Counted from the stretch's first letter, positions 17,493-29,245 are shown. The stretch is DNA of 64,000 nucleotides from Novosphingopyxis iocasae (GCF_014334095.1 NZ_CP060495.1:1697001-1761000), one strand, 5' to 3'. Program-made: numbers and translations. Notes: generated from the sequence alone by a model not told the origin.

Positions 17493-18419
17493 GTGAACAG
17501 CTATCTGCCCACCTTGAAGCAACTCCAATATCTGGTTGCGCTGAAGGAGCATGGCCATTTCGGCCGCGCGGCCGAGAGCTGTTTCGTCACGCAGTCCACC
17601 CTCTCCGCCGGCCTGCGTGAGCTAGAATCGCTGCTTGGCGTGACGCTGGTCGAGCGGACGCGCCGCGTGGTGCGCTTCACCCCGCTGGGCGATTCGATGG
17701 TCGAAAAATCTCATCGCATCCTGCGCGGGGCGGAGGAGCTGACCGAACTCGCCCGCTCGGCCGGCAAACCGCTGACCGGCGATCTGCGCATGAGCGTGAT
17801 ACCCACGATCGCGCCCTTTCTTCTCCCGCGTCTCCTCCCGGATCTTCGTCGCAGCTATCCCGAACTGAAACTCTATTTGCGTGAGGAAACCAGCGCTGAT
17901 GCGTGTGAGGCGCTGCACCATGGGCAGGTGGACTGCGTACTGCTGGCCCTGCCCTTCCCCTGCGGAGACAGCGATCAGGAACTGTTGTTCGAGGACCGGC
18001 TGTTCGTCGCTTTCCCGAAAGACGATCCGCGCGAATTGCCCGCGAACGTCCCGCCGGAGTTCATCGACGAAACGCGGCTTCTGCTGCTGGTCGACGGCCA
18101 CTGCCTGAAGGACCATGCGCTGGCCGCCTGCAACCGTCCGGAGCTCCGCGCTTCGGCAACGATGCTGGGCACATCGCTGCATACGCTGGTGCAGATGGTC
18201 GATAATGGGCTTGGTCTCACGCTGCTGCCGGAGATGGCGCTGAAGGCAGGCCTGCTGGAAGGCACCGAGGTGCAGGGTCGCCCTCTGGAAGCGGACCGTG
18301 CCTCGCGCAGCATCGCGCTGGTCTGGCGTAAGGCGAGCCCGCGAGAGGAAGAGTTCCGCATGCTCGCCCAGGAACTGCGTTCGCTCTATGCCGAGGAGCT
18401 GGGCGCCGACGCGCGCTGA
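17493..18419 (+). CDS. oxyR: Hydrogen peroxide-sensing LysR-type regulator OxyR
   Basis: 308 residues. The N-terminal LysR helix-turn-helix (HFGRAAESCFVTQSTLSAGL) is followed by a substrate domain carrying Cys204 in DGHCLKDH and Cys213 in AACNRPE. The nine-residue spacing matches the redox pair C199/C208 of E. coli OxyR, so peroxide sensing is well supported. It starts at GTG 17493 with GGAG seven bases upstream. No katG or ahpC is adjacent; cysE is divergent. Confidence 0.93.
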   Translation: MNSYLPTLKQLQYLVALKEHGHFGRAAESCFVTQSTLSAGLRELESLLGVTLVERTRRVVRFTPLGDSMVEKSHRILRGAEELTELARSAGKPLTGDLRMSVIPTIAPFLLPRLLPDLRRSYPELKLYLREETSADACEALHHGQVDCVLLALPFPCGDSDQELLFEDRLFVAFPKDDPRELPANVPPEFIDETRLLLLVDGHCLKDHALAACNRPELRASATMLGTSLHTLVQMVDNGLGLTLLPEMALKAGLLEGTEVQGRPLEADRASRSIALVWRKASPREEEFRMLAQELRSLYAEELGADAR

Positions 18420-18546
18420 AGTGCCGCACACGCGCGGTCGCCCCCCTCCATATCGCTTGGGTTCATCCACGCTTTGCGATAGCGCTTGCCTGTCTTTCTG
18501 GCGCCCCGCAAAAGGGCGCAAACCGAATGCGGGAGTATCGAGCACC

Positions 18547-19353
18547 ATGAAGTCCGCCATAATTTTATCAGGCCTGGCCACCATCCTTGCCGCGCCGCTG
18601 GCCGCGCAGAATGTCGCGCCGCTGCCTCCGCAAGGTCAGGCAACGCCGACTCCGGCGCCGACCGCGCAGCCCGATCAGACGACGCAGCCCCCGCTGCCCG
18701 GACAGGTAGCGCCCAAGCCCTACCCCGCGACGACGACCCAGAGCGGTCAGCAAAACGCACAGCTGCCTTATGAGCAGACCGATACGACCGCGCCGCCTGC
18801 CTATCAGCAGCCGGCAACCAGCTACGCAGCCCCCGCTGTGCCGCAGGCCAAGGCGGCCGATTTTATCACGGTCGTGGACGTCATCAGCCAGTCGCCGACC
18901 AACACGCGTCTTGCGCAATTGCTGCGCCAGGGCGGGCTGGTCGATGCTCTGGAAGCCACTGGCCCGTTCACGATCTTCGCGCCCAATGACGCGGCGTTTA
19001 TGGCAATGGACCAGGCAACGCTCAATGATCTGCTGAAGCCCGAGAACAAGGCCGCTCTCGATCGGCTGCTGCAATATCATGTGATCAAGGGCTATCTCGC
19101 GTCGTCGGAGTTGGTGAAGCAGCTCAAGAAAAATGGCGGCAAGGGCAGCCTGCCCACATTGCAGGGGCAAACGCTGGTTGCCGCGCTTTCGCCCGAGGGC
19201 AAAGTTACGCTGACCGACCCCGAAGGCCATGTCGCGACAATCACCAATTACGATCAGGGCGCTTTCAATGGCCTGATCCACACCACCGACATGGTGATGG
19301 TGCCCAAGGCACCCGAAGATGCGAACGGCAAAAAGAAGAAGCGCCGCCGCTAA
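18547..19353 (+). CDS. Secreted fasciclin (FAS1) domain protein
   Basis: 268 residues from ATG 18547; an upstream in-frame extension overlaps oxyR and is rejected. A signal peptide (residues 1-20, LAAPLAAQN) is followed by a Pro/Gln/Thr-rich low-complexity region (about 20-95) and one FAS1 domain (about 100-255), with TIFAPNDAAFMAM, LLQYHVIKGYLASSEL and GLIHTTDMVMVP. It ends in a basic KKKKRRR tail. FAS1 domains mediate adhesion; partners are unknown. Confidence 0.9.
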   Translation: MKSAIILSGLATILAAPLAAQNVAPLPPQGQATPTPAPTAQPDQTTQPPLPGQVAPKPYPATTTQSGQQNAQLPYEQTDTTAPPAYQQPATSYAAPAVPQAKAADFITVVDVISQSPTNTRLAQLLRQGGLVDALEATGPFTIFAPNDAAFMAMDQATLNDLLKPENKAALDRLLQYHVIKGYLASSELVKQLKKNGGKGSLPTLQGQTLVAALSPEGKVTLTDPEGHVATITNYDQGAFNGLIHTTDMVMVPKAPEDANGKKKKRRR

Positions 19354-19380
19354 ACCCGATCAGGCGACCGGGCGTGTAAA

Positions 19381-19557
19381 TCAGGCCTGGTCGCTATCCT
19401 CCGGCACGGGCTGGCCTGCAGGGCCACGCTTCGTGATATCGCGGTCCAGGGTATCGCTCGGTCGCCTGGCGTCGCCTTCTGCCTGATGTTCGGTCGATGT
19501 GTTCGGCCGGTCCTGCGTCTTCGTAGGGCGCATGTCCTCGTCTTTTCTTTCTGTCAT
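19381..19557 (-). CDS. Small hydrophilic hypothetical protein, 58 residues
   Basis: An ORF from ATG 19557 to TGA 19381, with a GGAAGGA ribosome-binding site about 9 bases upstream. The product begins MTERKDEDMRPTKTQDRP and ends VPEDSDQA. It is highly charged and probably disordered, with no Cys and no hydrophobic segment. No family is recognised. It converges with the fasciclin gene (27 bases between stops). Good codon use and the ribosome-binding site support it being real. Confidence 0.6.
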   Translation of the reverse strand: MTERKDEDMRPTKTQDRPNTSTEHQAEGDARRPSDTLDRDITKRGPAGQPVPEDSDQA

Positions 19558-19648
19558 CGCGAAATTCCTTCCGGCGTCATCAACGTTGGCGCGGAGCGGT
19601 GGTTGCGCGTTTGGAATTTCGATATACCGGACCGAGGGCTTCCGGCAT

Positions 19649-19682
19649 GAAAAAAGGGCCGGAGGATCGCTCCTCCGGCCCC
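19649..19682 (-). terminator. Rho-independent terminator of groES-groEL
   Basis: On the minus strand, GGGCCGGAGGA, a short loop and TCCTCCGGCCC form an 11-bp stem followed by TTTTTTC, about 40 bases after the groEL stop. Confidence 0.92.
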
Positions 19683-19721
19683 GATAGTATCCGGCCAGGC
19701 CGGACGACTGGTTCAGCGGAC

Positions 19722-21380
<1,659 letters not shown>

Positions 21381-21424
21381 TTATCCTTTCTGGAATTTGG
21401 AGAAGTAAGAAAAGCGCCTGTCGC

Positions 21425-21712
21425 TCAGCCGATGATGCCGAGGATGTCGCTTTCCTTCATGATGATCAGCTCTTCGCCGTCGACCTTCACTTCGGTGCCG
21501 GACCATTTGCCGAACAGGATGCGGTCACCCGACTTCACGTCGAGCGGGGTCACGGTGCCGTCATCGGCCTTCGCGCCGGTGCCGACGGCGACGACTTCGC
21601 CTTCCTGCGGCTTTTCCTGAACGCTGTCGGGGATGATGATCCCGCCGGCGGTCTTCTGTTCGGCTTCGACGCGGCGAACGAGCACGCGGTCGTGGAGCGG
21701 ACGAAAGTTCAT
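21425..21712 (-). CDS. groS: Co-chaperonin GroES (10 kDa)
   Basis: 95 residues: [18 protein letters not shown], the mobile loop [16 protein letters not shown] and the [20 protein letters not shown] end. It caps GroEL. First gene of the groESL operon, with AAGGGAC before the ATG and a CIRCE element 86 bases upstream. Confidence 0.98.
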   Translation of the reverse strand: MNFRPLHDRVLVRRVEAEQKTAGGIIIPDSVQEKPQEGEVVAVGTGAKADDGTVTPLDVKSGDRILFGKWSGTEVKVDGEELIIMKESDILGIIG

Positions 21713-21797
21713 ATGATTGTCCCTTTCCTTCTGTATCTGGCAAAAGCGGCTTCCGCCGGGCGCCGGATCGGCACCCGAGCGGGAGAATGGGTGTCTG

Positions 21798-21824
21798 TTA
21801 GCACTCTCAAAGGGTGAGTGCTAA
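21798..21824 (-). promoter_or_regulatory. CIRCE operator (HrcA binding site)
   Basis: TTAGCACTC, nine bases, GAGTGCTAA: a perfect match to the CIRCE inverted repeat. It lies upstream of groES and marks HrcA-repressed heat-shock control. hrcA is not in the window. Confidence 0.97.
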
Positions 21825-21906
21825 CGCGGATCGCATATGGACCGCTTGCGCGACAGATCAAGGGGGTTCGGCGGTATTTTCGTGCGCGGCGGCGCAAATT
21901 TTTATG

Positions 21907-22671
21907 CTAGCCGCGGGCGGGCAATCCCGCCGCCCGCAGCGCGGCATGAGCCTCACCGATCGTCGCTTCGCCGAAGTGGAAAATCGAGGCGGCAAGCACC
22001 GCGCTGGCGCGGCCCTTGGTCACGCCTTCCACCAGATGATCGAGCGAGCCGACGCCGCCGCTGGCGATCACCGGCACGGACACCGCATCGGCCATCGCCC
22101 GTGTGAGCGCAAGATCGAAGCCTTCGCGCGTTCCGTCGCGGTCCATCGAGGTGATGAGCAGTTCGCCCGCGCCAAGGTCCACCAGTCGCCGCGCATGGTC
22201 CAGCGCGTCGATACCGGTCGGCTTCCGTCCGCCATGCGTGAAGATTTCCCAGCCGCTGCCATCCTCGCGCCGCCGGGCGTCGATGGAGGCAACGACGCAC
22301 TGACTGCCGAAGCGCGCCGCAATGTCGCTGACCACTTCGGGGCGCGAGACGGCGGCGCTGTTCACCGCCACCTTGTCGGCCCCCGCCATCAAAAGCGCGC
22401 GCGCGTCGTCCGCGGTGCGAATCCCACCGCCGACGGTGACCGGCATGAAGCAGACTTCCGCGGTGCGGCGCACCACATCGACGATGGTATCGCGCCCCTC
22501 ATGGCTCGCGCCAATATCGAGGAAGCATAATTCGTCCGCGCCGGCGGCATCATAAGCGCGCGCCTGCTCGACCGGATCGCCCGCATCGATCAGATCGACG
22601 AAGTTCACGCCTTTCACGACGCGGCCGTCCGCCACGTCGAGACAGGGGATCACGCGAACACGAACGGTCAA
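21907..22671 (-). CDS. hisF: Imidazole glycerol phosphate synthase cyclase subunit
   Basis: 254 residues from a TTG at 22671 that overlaps the hisA stop by four bases; no ATG precedes the conserved [20 protein letters not shown]. It shows both catalytic aspartates ([13 protein letters not shown]) and the phosphate-binding [13 protein letters not shown]. With HisH it forms IGP and AICAR from PRFAR. It is the last his gene of the cluster here; hisE and hisI are not adjacent. Confidence 0.96.
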   Translation of the reverse strand: MTVRVRVIPCLDVADGRVVKGVNFVDLIDAGDPVEQARAYDAAGADELCFLDIGASHEGRDTIVDVVRRTAEVCFMPVTVGGGIRTADDARALLMAGADKVAVNSAAVSRPEVVSDIAARFGSQCVVASIDARRREDGSGWEIFTHGGRKPTGIDALDHARRLVDLGAGELLITSMDRDGTREGFDLALTRAMADAVSVPVIASGGVGSLDHLVEGVTKGRASAVLAASIFHFGEATIGEAHAALRAAGLPARG

Positions 22672-23396
22672 GCGCCGGCCCCCAAGGCGATCGCGGTCGC
22701 AAGATCCAGCGTGCCGTCGTAGATCGCGCGGCCCGTGATGACGCCTTCTATGCCCTGATCGGCTTGCAGCGCCAGCATGCGGATGTCCGCAATGCCCTTC
22801 ACTCCGCCACTGGCGATCACCGGAATATCGACCGAGCGCGCCAGATCGACCGTCGCTTCGATATTGCAGCCTTTGAGCAGACCGTCGCGCCCGACATCGG
22901 TAAACAGCAGCGCAGCGACGCCCGCATCTTCGAAACGGCGCGCGAGATCGACGACGGTAATGTCGCTCTTTTCGGCCCAGCCATCGGTGGCCACCATGCC
23001 GTCGCGCGCATCGACGGCAACGACGATGCCGCCTTCCCAGTCGCGCGCGGCTGCCTTCACGAATTCGGGATCTTTCAAAGCCGCCGTACCGATGACGAGG
23101 CGCGCCACACCGCGTTCGAACCAACTATCGACCGCTGCGCGATTACGGATGCCGCCGCCAAGCTGGACGTGACCGGGAAACGCCTCGACGATCCGTTCGA
23201 CTGCGTCCGCATTGCGCGCTTCCCCTGCAAAGGCGCCGTCGAGATCTACGACATGCAGATGCTGCGCTCCCGCCTCGGCGAAAAGCAGCGCCTGCGCGGC
23301 GGGATCGTCGGCATAGACGGTGGCGCGGTCCATATCGCCCTCGGCAAGGCGCACCACTTCGCCGCCCTTCAGATCGATGGCCGGGAAGACGATCAT
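22668..23396 (-). CDS. hisA: Phosphoribosylformimino-5-aminoimidazole carboxamide ribotide isomerase
   Basis: 242 residues, a TIM barrel with [20 protein letters not shown], the catalytic Asp pair region ([19 protein letters not shown]) and [10 protein letters not shown]. It isomerises ProFAR to PRFAR in histidine synthesis. It lies 37 bases downstream of hisH and overlaps hisF by four. Confidence 0.96.
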   Translation of the reverse strand: MIVFPAIDLKGGEVVRLAEGDMDRATVYADDPAAQALLFAEAGAQHLHVVDLDGAFAGEARNADAVERIVEAFPGHVQLGGGIRNRAAVDSWFERGVARLVIGTAALKDPEFVKAAARDWEGGIVVAVDARDGMVATDGWAEKSDITVVDLARRFEDAGVAALLFTDVGRDGLLKGCNIEATVDLARSVDIPVIASGGVKGIADIRMLALQADQGIEGVITGRAIYDGTLDLATAIALGAGA

Positions 23397-23433
23397 GACG
23401 TAATGCCTTCGCGCTGGTGCGCAGAAAAACCGT

Positions 23434-24051
23434 TCACGGCGCCCATTTCAAAAACCTTTCCAGCATAGCGATGCCATAGCCCTGGCTCTTTTCCGGATGA
23501 AATTGCACGCCGAGCATATTGTCTCGGCCCACTGCCGCGACGACCGGGCCGCCATGATCGGTGACGGCGATCACATCCTCGGTCCGCGTCGGTTCGAACG
23601 CGTAGCTGTGCAGGAAATAGGCCTCGCCGTCCTTCACCACATCATGCCTCCGATCGGTCGAGACGGCGTTCCAGCCCATATGCGGCACGCGCACCTCGCG
23701 CACGGCGGGATCGAGTGCGATCACCGACCCAGCGATCCAGCCGAGGCCGTGATGCTTGCCATGTTCGTGACCAGTGCCTGCCATCATCTGCATACCGACG
23801 CAGATGCCGAGGAACGGCACGCCGTCCTTTCGCACGCGGGCGTTCAGCGCTTCCACCATGCCATCGATCGCGAACAGCGCGGCGCGGCAGGCGGCAAAGG
23901 CGCCGACACCGGGCAGCACGATGCGGTCCGCGCGCGCGACCAGCTCCGGATCGGCCGTGATCGTCGCCTCCGCACCCGCCGCCTTCAAGGCGTTGTGGAC
24001 GGAATAGAGATTGCCCGCGCCGAAATCGATCAGCGCTATTGCTTCAGCCAC
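23434..24051 (-). CDS. hisH: Imidazole glycerol phosphate synthase glutaminase subunit
   Basis: 205 residues from GTG 24051, just before [20 protein letters not shown]; the upstream extension of the frame lies within the yciI-like gene. The triad is present: Cys in FLGICVGMQMM, then His and Glu in GVQFHPEKSQG. It supplies ammonia to HisF. Its start overlaps the end of the yciI-like gene by eight bases, indicating translational coupling. Confidence 0.95.
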   Translation of the reverse strand: MAEAIALIDFGAGNLYSVHNALKAAGAEATITADPELVARADRIVLPGVGAFAACRAALFAIDGMVEALNARVRKDGVPFLGICVGMQMMAGTGHEHGKHHGLGWIAGSVIALDPAVREVRVPHMGWNAVSTDRRHDVVKDGEAYFLHSYAFEPTRTEDVIAVTDHGGPVVAAVGRDNMLGVQFHPEKSQGYGIAMLERFLKWAP

Positions 24052-24340
24052 CAAAGGCCTCCAGCCCGGAGCCCAGAAAGCGCGGATTCCATTCGATGAT
24101 CTCGCTGGTTGCGACGCCATTGGTCATGAAGGGATCGCTGGACAACAGGCTTTCCGCTTCCGCGCGGTCCTTCGCTCGGACGAAGATCACCCCGCCATCG
24201 CGCGGCTCCTTCGGTCCCCAGGCGAGGAAATGGCCCGCCTTGTGCCCTGCCTGCAACCATTCGAGATGCGGCTTCAGTAGATCGTCGATCTGTTCGATCG
24301 GCACGGTGTAGCTCAGCGATGCTATAAAGATATTAGCCAC
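24044..24340 (-). CDS. YciI-family protein inside the his operon
   Basis: 98 residues from GTG 24340, overlapping the hisB end by eight bases. It shows the YciI-like (ferredoxin-like dimer) pattern: [35 protein letters not shown], and [13 protein letters not shown]. The family is thought to hold small-molecule enzymes; no role in histidine synthesis is established. The tight overlaps on both sides place it within the his transcript. Confidence 0.85.
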   Translation of the reverse strand: MANIFIASLSYTVPIEQIDDLLKPHLEWLQAGHKAGHFLAWGPKEPRDGGVIFVRAKDRAEAESLLSSDPFMTNGVATSEIIEWNPRFLGSGLEAFGG

Positions 24341-24926
24341 CCAGCTGCCCCTTGGTGCTCGGCACCGCGCCGCCCTTGCGCGGATCGATCTCCACCGCCT
24401 GGCGCATGGCGCGCGCAAAGCCCTTGAAGATGCTTTCACAGATATGATGGTTGTTCTTGCCGTACAGCAGCTCGATGTGGAGCGTGATGCCCGCCGCATC
24501 GGCGACCGAGTGAAACCAGTGCTCGATCAGTTCGGTATCGAGCTCGCCCAGCTTCTCCTGCGTGAACCCGGCTTTCCAGGCGAGCCAGCTGCGGCCCGAA
24601 ATATCCAGCGCAACGCGGCTCAGCGTCTCGTCCATCGGCGAATGGCATTCGCCGTAACGCTGGATGCCGGCCTTGTCGCCCAGCGCATCGAGGATCGCCT
24701 GGCCGAGCGCAATCGCACTATCTTCGGTCGTGTGATGCTGATCGACGTGCAGATCACCGTCCACCTTCAGCTCGAGGTCGATCAGCGAATGGCGCGAAAA
24801 CTGCTCGATCATGTGATCGAGAAAGCCGATGCCGGTGGAGACATCATATTGCCCCGTCCCGTCCAGATTCAAATGGACGCGGATCGCGGTTTCCTTGGTC
24901 GAGCGTTCGATGGTTCCGGTGCGCAT
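24333..24926 (-). CDS. hisB: Imidazoleglycerol-phosphate dehydratase
   Basis: 197 residues from ATG 24926; longer readings would cross into sspB on the other strand. The two metal-binding signatures are present: [18 protein letters not shown] and [18 protein letters not shown]. It makes imidazole-acetol phosphate. First gene of the hisB-yciI-hisH-hisA-hisF cluster and divergent from sspB, with 93 bases for both promoters. Confidence 0.96.
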   Translation of the reverse strand: MRTGTIERSTKETAIRVHLNLDGTGQYDVSTGIGFLDHMIEQFSRHSLIDLELKVDGDLHVDQHHTTEDSAIALGQAILDALGDKAGIQRYGECHSPMDETLSRVALDISGRSWLAWKAGFTQEKLGELDTELIEHWFHSVADAAGITLHIELLYGKNNHHICESIFKGFARAMRQAVEIDPRKGGAVPSTKGQLGG

Positions 24927-25019
24927 AGGGGCTGTATAGGTGTCCTTTGCGCCAATGGAAGCCCGCGCACGTCTTAACCGTCTTGATTCAAGGACGCATC
25001 CGGTCCACGAGTCCGCGCC

Positions 25020-25496
25020 ATGAGCGAGGATATGCCCGACAGCCTGATTCCCTATGACGAAATCGTGCAGGAGGCCCTGCGCGCGGTGGTCGGTCGGGTG
25101 CTGAGCGAAGTGGAAGCCGGCGGCCTGCCCGGCGAGCATCATTTCTACATCACCTTCAAGACGCACGCGAAGGGCGTCTCCATCCCCTCGCATCTCGTCG
25201 AGCGTTTTCCGGACGAGATGACGATCGTGCTTCAGCACAAATATTGGGATCTGAAGGTGGAGGACGGCCATTTCGAAGTCGGCCTCAGCTTTAATCAGAT
25301 CCCCAGCCATCTTGTCGTGCCCTTTTCCGCGATCACCGCGTTTGTCGACCCCGCGGTCGACTTCGCGCTGCAATTCCAGGTGGATGGCGAACTTGCCGCG
25401 ATGGACCATGACGACGCCGCCGAAAATGACGGCCCGACGGTCGAGCGCGAAGACGGCAGCAACGTCGTCAATGTGGACTTCGGCAGGAAGAAATAA
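25020..25496 (+). CDS. sspB: SspB-family ClpXP adaptor
   Basis: 158 residues matching the alphaproteobacterial SspB fold: [60 protein letters not shown]. The acidic linker after residue 130 ends in [11 protein letters not shown], the likely ClpX-tethering tail. It delivers ssrA-tagged proteins to ClpXP. Its start at ATG 25020 is divergent from hisB. Confidence 0.9.
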   Translation: MSEDMPDSLIPYDEIVQEALRAVVGRVLSEVEAGGLPGEHHFYITFKTHAKGVSIPSHLVERFPDEMTIVLQHKYWDLKVEDGHFEVGLSFNQIPSHLVVPFSAITAFVDPAVDFALQFQVDGELAAMDHDDAAENDGPTVEREDGSNVVNVDFGRKK

Positions 25497-25599
25497 TCCC
25501 GACCTTTCGCACGGCTGCTCTTCGGCACCGCCGGAACGCAGTCTCTGACGTAACCCGATAAAGCCCCGGCTTGTCGCCCGGGGAACGAAAGAGACCATT

Positions 25600-26991
25600 A
25601 TGACCGACACCCGCACCGAAACCGATTCGATCGGCCCGATCGACGTTCCCGCAGACGCCTATTGGGGCGCGCAGACGCAGCGCAGCTTGCAGAACTTCCC
25701 ATTCGCGGAGCGCGAGCAGATGCCGATCCGCCTGGTCCATGCGCAGGCGATCGTGAAGCAGGCGGCCGCGCGGGTAAACCGCAAGCACGGGCTGGACGAC
25801 AAAACCGCCGATACGATCGAGGAAGCGGCGACCGCCATCACATCCGGCGCACATGACGATCAGTTTCCGCTCACCATCTGGCAGACGGGTTCGGGCACGC
25901 AGACCAACATGAATGTGAACGAGGTGATCGCCGGCATCGCCAATGAAAAGCTGGCAGGCACGCGCGGCGGCAAGGAGCCGGTGCACCCTAATGATCACGT
26001 CAACAAGTCGCAAAGCTCCAACGATAGCTTCCCCACCGCGCTGCACATCGCCGCCGTTCTGGCGACCCGCGAGCAGCTGCTGCCCGCGATGGACGTGCTC
26101 ATCACCTCACTGAAGAAGAAGGTCGATGCGTGGGACGACATCGTGAAGATCGGCCGCACGCACACGCAGGACGCCACCCCACTGACGCTGGGCCAGGAGT
26201 TTTCCGGCTATGTCGGTCAGCTGATCGCAGCCCGCACGCGGATTGAGCGCGTAGCGGAATCGAACCTGACGCAGCTCGCCATCGGCGGCACCGCCGTCGG
26301 CACCGGCCTCAACGCGCCGCAGGGTTGGGCCGAGGACATGTGCGCCGCGATTTCGGACATCACGGGTGAGGCCTTCACGCCCGCACCCAACAAGTTCACC
26401 GAACTTGCCGCCAAGGACGCGCTGGTGTTCTTCCACGGCGCGCTGAACGCGCTTGCCGCGGGCCTCAACAAGATCGCTAACGACATCCGCTATCTCGGCT
26501 CCGGGCCGCGGTCGGGTCTTGGCGAACTCAACCTGCCCGCCAACGAGCCGGGCAGCTCGATCATGCCGGGCAAGGTGAACCCCACCCAGTGCGAGATGCT
26601 GACGATGGTTGCCGCCCAGGTGATCGGCAACCAGCAGGCGGTGACGGTCGGCGGCATGCAGGGCCAGTTCGAGCTCAACGTATTTATGCCGCTGATCGGC
26701 TCCAACGTGCTGCGCTCGATCGACCTCCTTTCGGTCGGCATGGACAGCTTCGCCACGCGCCTGGTCGATGGAATCGAGGCGAATGAGGAGCGGATCAAGG
26801 ATCTGGTCGATCGCTCGCTGATGCTGGTCACCGCGCTCGCGCCCGTCATCGGCTATGACAATGCAGCCAAGATCGCCAAGCATGCTCACGCGAACGGCCA
26901 GACGCTGAAAGAAGCGGGCCTGGAACTGGGCCTCGTCGATGAGAAGACCTTCGACGAACATGTGAAACCGGAAAATATGGTGGGCCGCTAA
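25600..26991 (+). CDS. fumC: Class II fumarate hydratase
   Basis: 463 residues, the full FumC length. It begins [18 protein letters not shown] and carries [17 protein letters not shown], the [13 protein letters not shown] segment with the catalytic His, and the signature loop [15 protein letters not shown]. It interconverts fumarate and malate without an iron-sulfur cluster. A rho-independent terminator follows, so it is monocistronic. Confidence 0.97.
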   Translation: MTDTRTETDSIGPIDVPADAYWGAQTQRSLQNFPFAEREQMPIRLVHAQAIVKQAAARVNRKHGLDDKTADTIEEAATAITSGAHDDQFPLTIWQTGSGTQTNMNVNEVIAGIANEKLAGTRGGKEPVHPNDHVNKSQSSNDSFPTALHIAAVLATREQLLPAMDVLITSLKKKVDAWDDIVKIGRTHTQDATPLTLGQEFSGYVGQLIAARTRIERVAESNLTQLAIGGTAVGTGLNAPQGWAEDMCAAISDITGEAFTPAPNKFTELAAKDALVFFHGALNALAAGLNKIANDIRYLGSGPRSGLGELNLPANEPGSSIMPGKVNPTQCEMLTMVAAQVIGNQQAVTVGGMQGQFELNVFMPLIGSNVLRSIDLLSVGMDSFATRLVDGIEANEERIKDLVDRSLMLVTALAPVIGYDNAAKIAKHAHANGQTLKEAGLELGLVDEKTFDEHVKPENMVGR

Positions 26992-27046
26992 GCGGGCCTT
27001 CTTTTCATCGGCTGTGACGGCAGCCGAAACCGGTTGAAAATGATTG

Positions 27047-27087
27047 GTCCCGGGCCTGCGCTCCGCCGCGCAAGCCCGGGATTTTTA
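27047..27087 (+). terminator. Rho-independent terminator of fumC
   Basis: TCCCGGGC...TGCG and CGC...GCCCGGGA form a long stem with small bulges, followed by TTTTT, 56 bases after the fumC stop. Confidence 0.85.
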
Positions 27088-27203
27088 CGTGACCTTTAGT
27101 CGCTGAACCAGACGCGCGATCATCGCCCCGGAACTCCCCGCCGCCCATCCCGTTCATATTCCAACCGAAACGAGGTTCGTCAGAACAGGGAGACGCGCGC
27201 GAC

Positions 27204-28118
27204 ATGGGCAAAGCCACCGATCAATTTCAGGGACCGGTCCAGTCGCTCTTGGAGCAACTGTCATCGATGGCCGATGGCTTTTTCAAGCTGCTCCCGCTCC
27301 TCGCCATTGCCCTCATCGTTGTCTTCATCACCTGGATGGTGGCCAAAGGCGCTCGCAAGATCGCGGACCGGGTCACCGCCAAAACCGAAATTCGTCCGTC
27401 GCTAAAGGCGCTGGTCGATACCCTGGTGACCATCTTCGTCTGGGTGGTGGGTCTGATGATCGCGGCGACCATCATTCTGCCCGGCCTGACGCCCGCCAGC
27501 CTGCTCGCCGGCCTCGGTATCGGCGCGGTGGCGATCGGCTTTGCATTTCAGGATATTTTCGAGAATTTCTTGGCCGGCGTTCTCATCATGATCCGCAAAA
27601 AAATGCGTATCGGCGATGTGATTAGCTGCGAAGGAATTGAAGGCCGCGTGGAGCACATCACGCTGCGCGAAACCCATGTCCGCCGCCTGTCGAATGAGGT
27701 CACGATCGTGCCCAATTCGATGCTCTTCAAAAATCCGGTGCAAATCCTGACGGACGATGCCGAACGGCGTCACGAGGTGGTCGTCGGCGTCAGCTACGAC
27801 ACCGATCTGGAAGAAGCGCGTGAGGTGATCCTGAAAGCCGTGGAAGATGCCGAAGGCGTGAACACCGAAAAGCGGATCGACATCTTCGCCTTCGAATTTG
27901 GCGACAGCAGCATCAATTTCCGCGTGCGCTGGTGGGCCGGCTCCAAGCCGCTCGCCATGCACCAGACCCGCGACACGGTCGTCCGTTCGGTCAAGCGCGC
28001 GCTCGACAATGCGGGCATCGAAATCCCGTTCCCCTACATCACCCACACCTTCAAGGAGCCGGTGCCGCTCGCCCGCAAGGCGGACAACGACGCCGAAGCT
28101 CCTTCAACCGGAGACTGA
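27204..28118 (+). CDS. Small-conductance mechanosensitive channel (MscS family)
   Basis: 304 residues: three TM helices (about 25-45, 72-95, 98-120), the pore helix with alternating Gly/Ala (SLLAGLGIGAVAIGFAFQDI), then the beta domain ENFLAGVLIMIRKKMRIGD and the cytoplasmic vestibule. This is the minimal MscS layout, a tension-gated channel releasing solutes under hypo-osmotic shock. The next gene begins three bases after its stop. Confidence 0.92.
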   Translation: MGKATDQFQGPVQSLLEQLSSMADGFFKLLPLLAIALIVVFITWMVAKGARKIADRVTAKTEIRPSLKALVDTLVTIFVWVVGLMIAATIILPGLTPASLLAGLGIGAVAIGFAFQDIFENFLAGVLIMIRKKMRIGDVISCEGIEGRVEHITLRETHVRRLSNEVTIVPNSMLFKNPVQILTDDAERRHEVVVGVSYDTDLEEAREVILKAVEDAEGVNTEKRIDIFAFEFGDSSINFRVRWWAGSKPLAMHQTRDTVVRSVKRALDNAGIEIPFPYITHTFKEPVPLARKADNDAEAPSTGD

Positions 28119-28120
28119 AA

Positions 28121-28489
28121 ATGGCTTTTCTCAAATCGCTCGCAGGGACATTGATCGGCAAGAAAGTCGGCGAGAAAACCGCCGGCCGCGGCCTGCTAGG
28201 CGCGGGTGTCGGTTTCCTCGTCACCAAAGTCGCAACCCGCTCCCTTCCCGGCGCGGCATTGGTGGGGGGCGGTTACCTCGCAAAGAAGCTGTACGACAAG
28301 CGTAAGGCGGATCGGCGTGCGCAAGCGGCGACCTCCACCGGGCTCAGCGACGAGGACACCGACATGGCGATGGCCCGTGCCGAAGGCGAGACCGAAATCG
28401 TCGATGGTGAATATAGCGACAGCGCTGTGGACGATCCGCGCGACGCCCAGCAGCTTGACCCCATTCCCCCGCGCCCTGTTACCAGCTGA
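28121..28489 (+). CDS. Hypothetical protein downstream of MscS
   Basis: 122 residues from ATG 28121 (GGAG site upstream; the longer reading overlaps mscS). Residues 1-60 are Gly/Ala/Lys-rich and moderately hydrophobic (LLGAGVGFLVTKVATRSLPGAALVGGGYLAKKLYD), suggesting membrane association. The rest is acidic and disordered. No family is recognised. Its three-base spacing from the channel gene suggests co-transcription. Confidence 0.8.
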   Translation: MAFLKSLAGTLIGKKVGEKTAGRGLLGAGVGFLVTKVATRSLPGAALVGGGYLAKKLYDKRKADRRAQAATSTGLSDEDTDMAMARAEGETEIVDGEYSDSAVDDPRDAQQLDPIPPRPVTS

Positions 28490-28546
28490 CCTACCCACAC
28501 CCCGCATGCCCTTGACGGCGTGCGGGGTGCGCGGCCATGAACCCGC

Positions 28547-29185
28547 ATGGCCGACCGAATTCCCCTCCAGCGCTACGGCGTGCTCTTTGTCCTGTCCTCC
28601 CCTTCGGGCGCGGGCAAATCGACCATCGCGCGCATGCTGATGAAATCCGATCCGCAGATCGCGCTGTCCGTCTCCGCGACCACCCGTAAACCGCGTCCGA
28701 ACGAGAAAAATGGCGTCGATTATCACTTCGTGAGCGACGAAGAGTTCGATCAGCTGGTGTCCGACGATGCGTTTCTGGAATGGGCGCATGTGTTCGACCA
28801 TCGCTACGGCACGCTCAAGGCTTCGGTGGAAAAGCTGCTCGAGGACGGCAAAGACGTGCTCTTCGATATCGACTGGCAGGGCGCGCAGCAGCTTCACCAG
28901 CGCGCCGGCAGCCAAGTGGCGCAGGTCTTCATTCTGCCGCCTTCAATCGAAGAGCTGCGCAGCCGCCTGAAAAAACGCGCCAGCGACAGCGACGAAGTGA
29001 TCGCGGGACGCATGGCCCGTGCGCGCGCCGAAATCAGCCACTGGGACGGCTATGACTATGTCGTGGTGAACGACGATGTGGAGCGCTGCTTCACCGACGT
29101 GCAGACGATACTGCGCGCCGAACGCATGCGCCGCCGCCGCCAGACCGGCCTGATCGAATTCGCCCGCGAGTTGATAACGGACTGA
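28547..29185 (+). CDS. gmk: Guanylate kinase
   Basis: 212 residues: P-loop VLSSPSGAGKSTI, the GMP-binding stretch SVSATTRKPRPNEKNGVDYH, FLEWAHVFDHRYGT and DVLFDIDWQGAQQL. It phosphorylates GMP to GDP. The ATG at 28547 is 57 bases after the previous stop. It is followed by a hairpin terminator shared with the convergent gene. Confidence 0.97.
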   Translation: MADRIPLQRYGVLFVLSSPSGAGKSTIARMLMKSDPQIALSVSATTRKPRPNEKNGVDYHFVSDEEFDQLVSDDAFLEWAHVFDHRYGTLKASVEKLLEDGKDVLFDIDWQGAQQLHQRAGSQVAQVFILPPSIEELRSRLKKRASDSDEVIAGRMARARAEISHWDGYDYVVVNDDVERCFTDVQTILRAERMRRRRQTGLIEFARELITD

Positions 29186-29187
29186 AC

Positions 29188-29221
29188 GAAAAAGGGCCTC
29201 GCATCGCTGCGAGGCCCCTTC
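29188..29221. terminator. Bidirectional terminator between gmk and the TPR-like gene
   Basis: GGGCCTCGC, a six-base loop and GCGAGGCCC form a perfect 9-bp stem. There is an A-tract on the left (T-tract for the minus strand) and CTTCT on the right. It serves the minus-strand gene best and gmk weakly. Confidence 0.8.
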
Positions 29222-29245
29222 TGTATTCCGATCCAGTGAGCCGGA

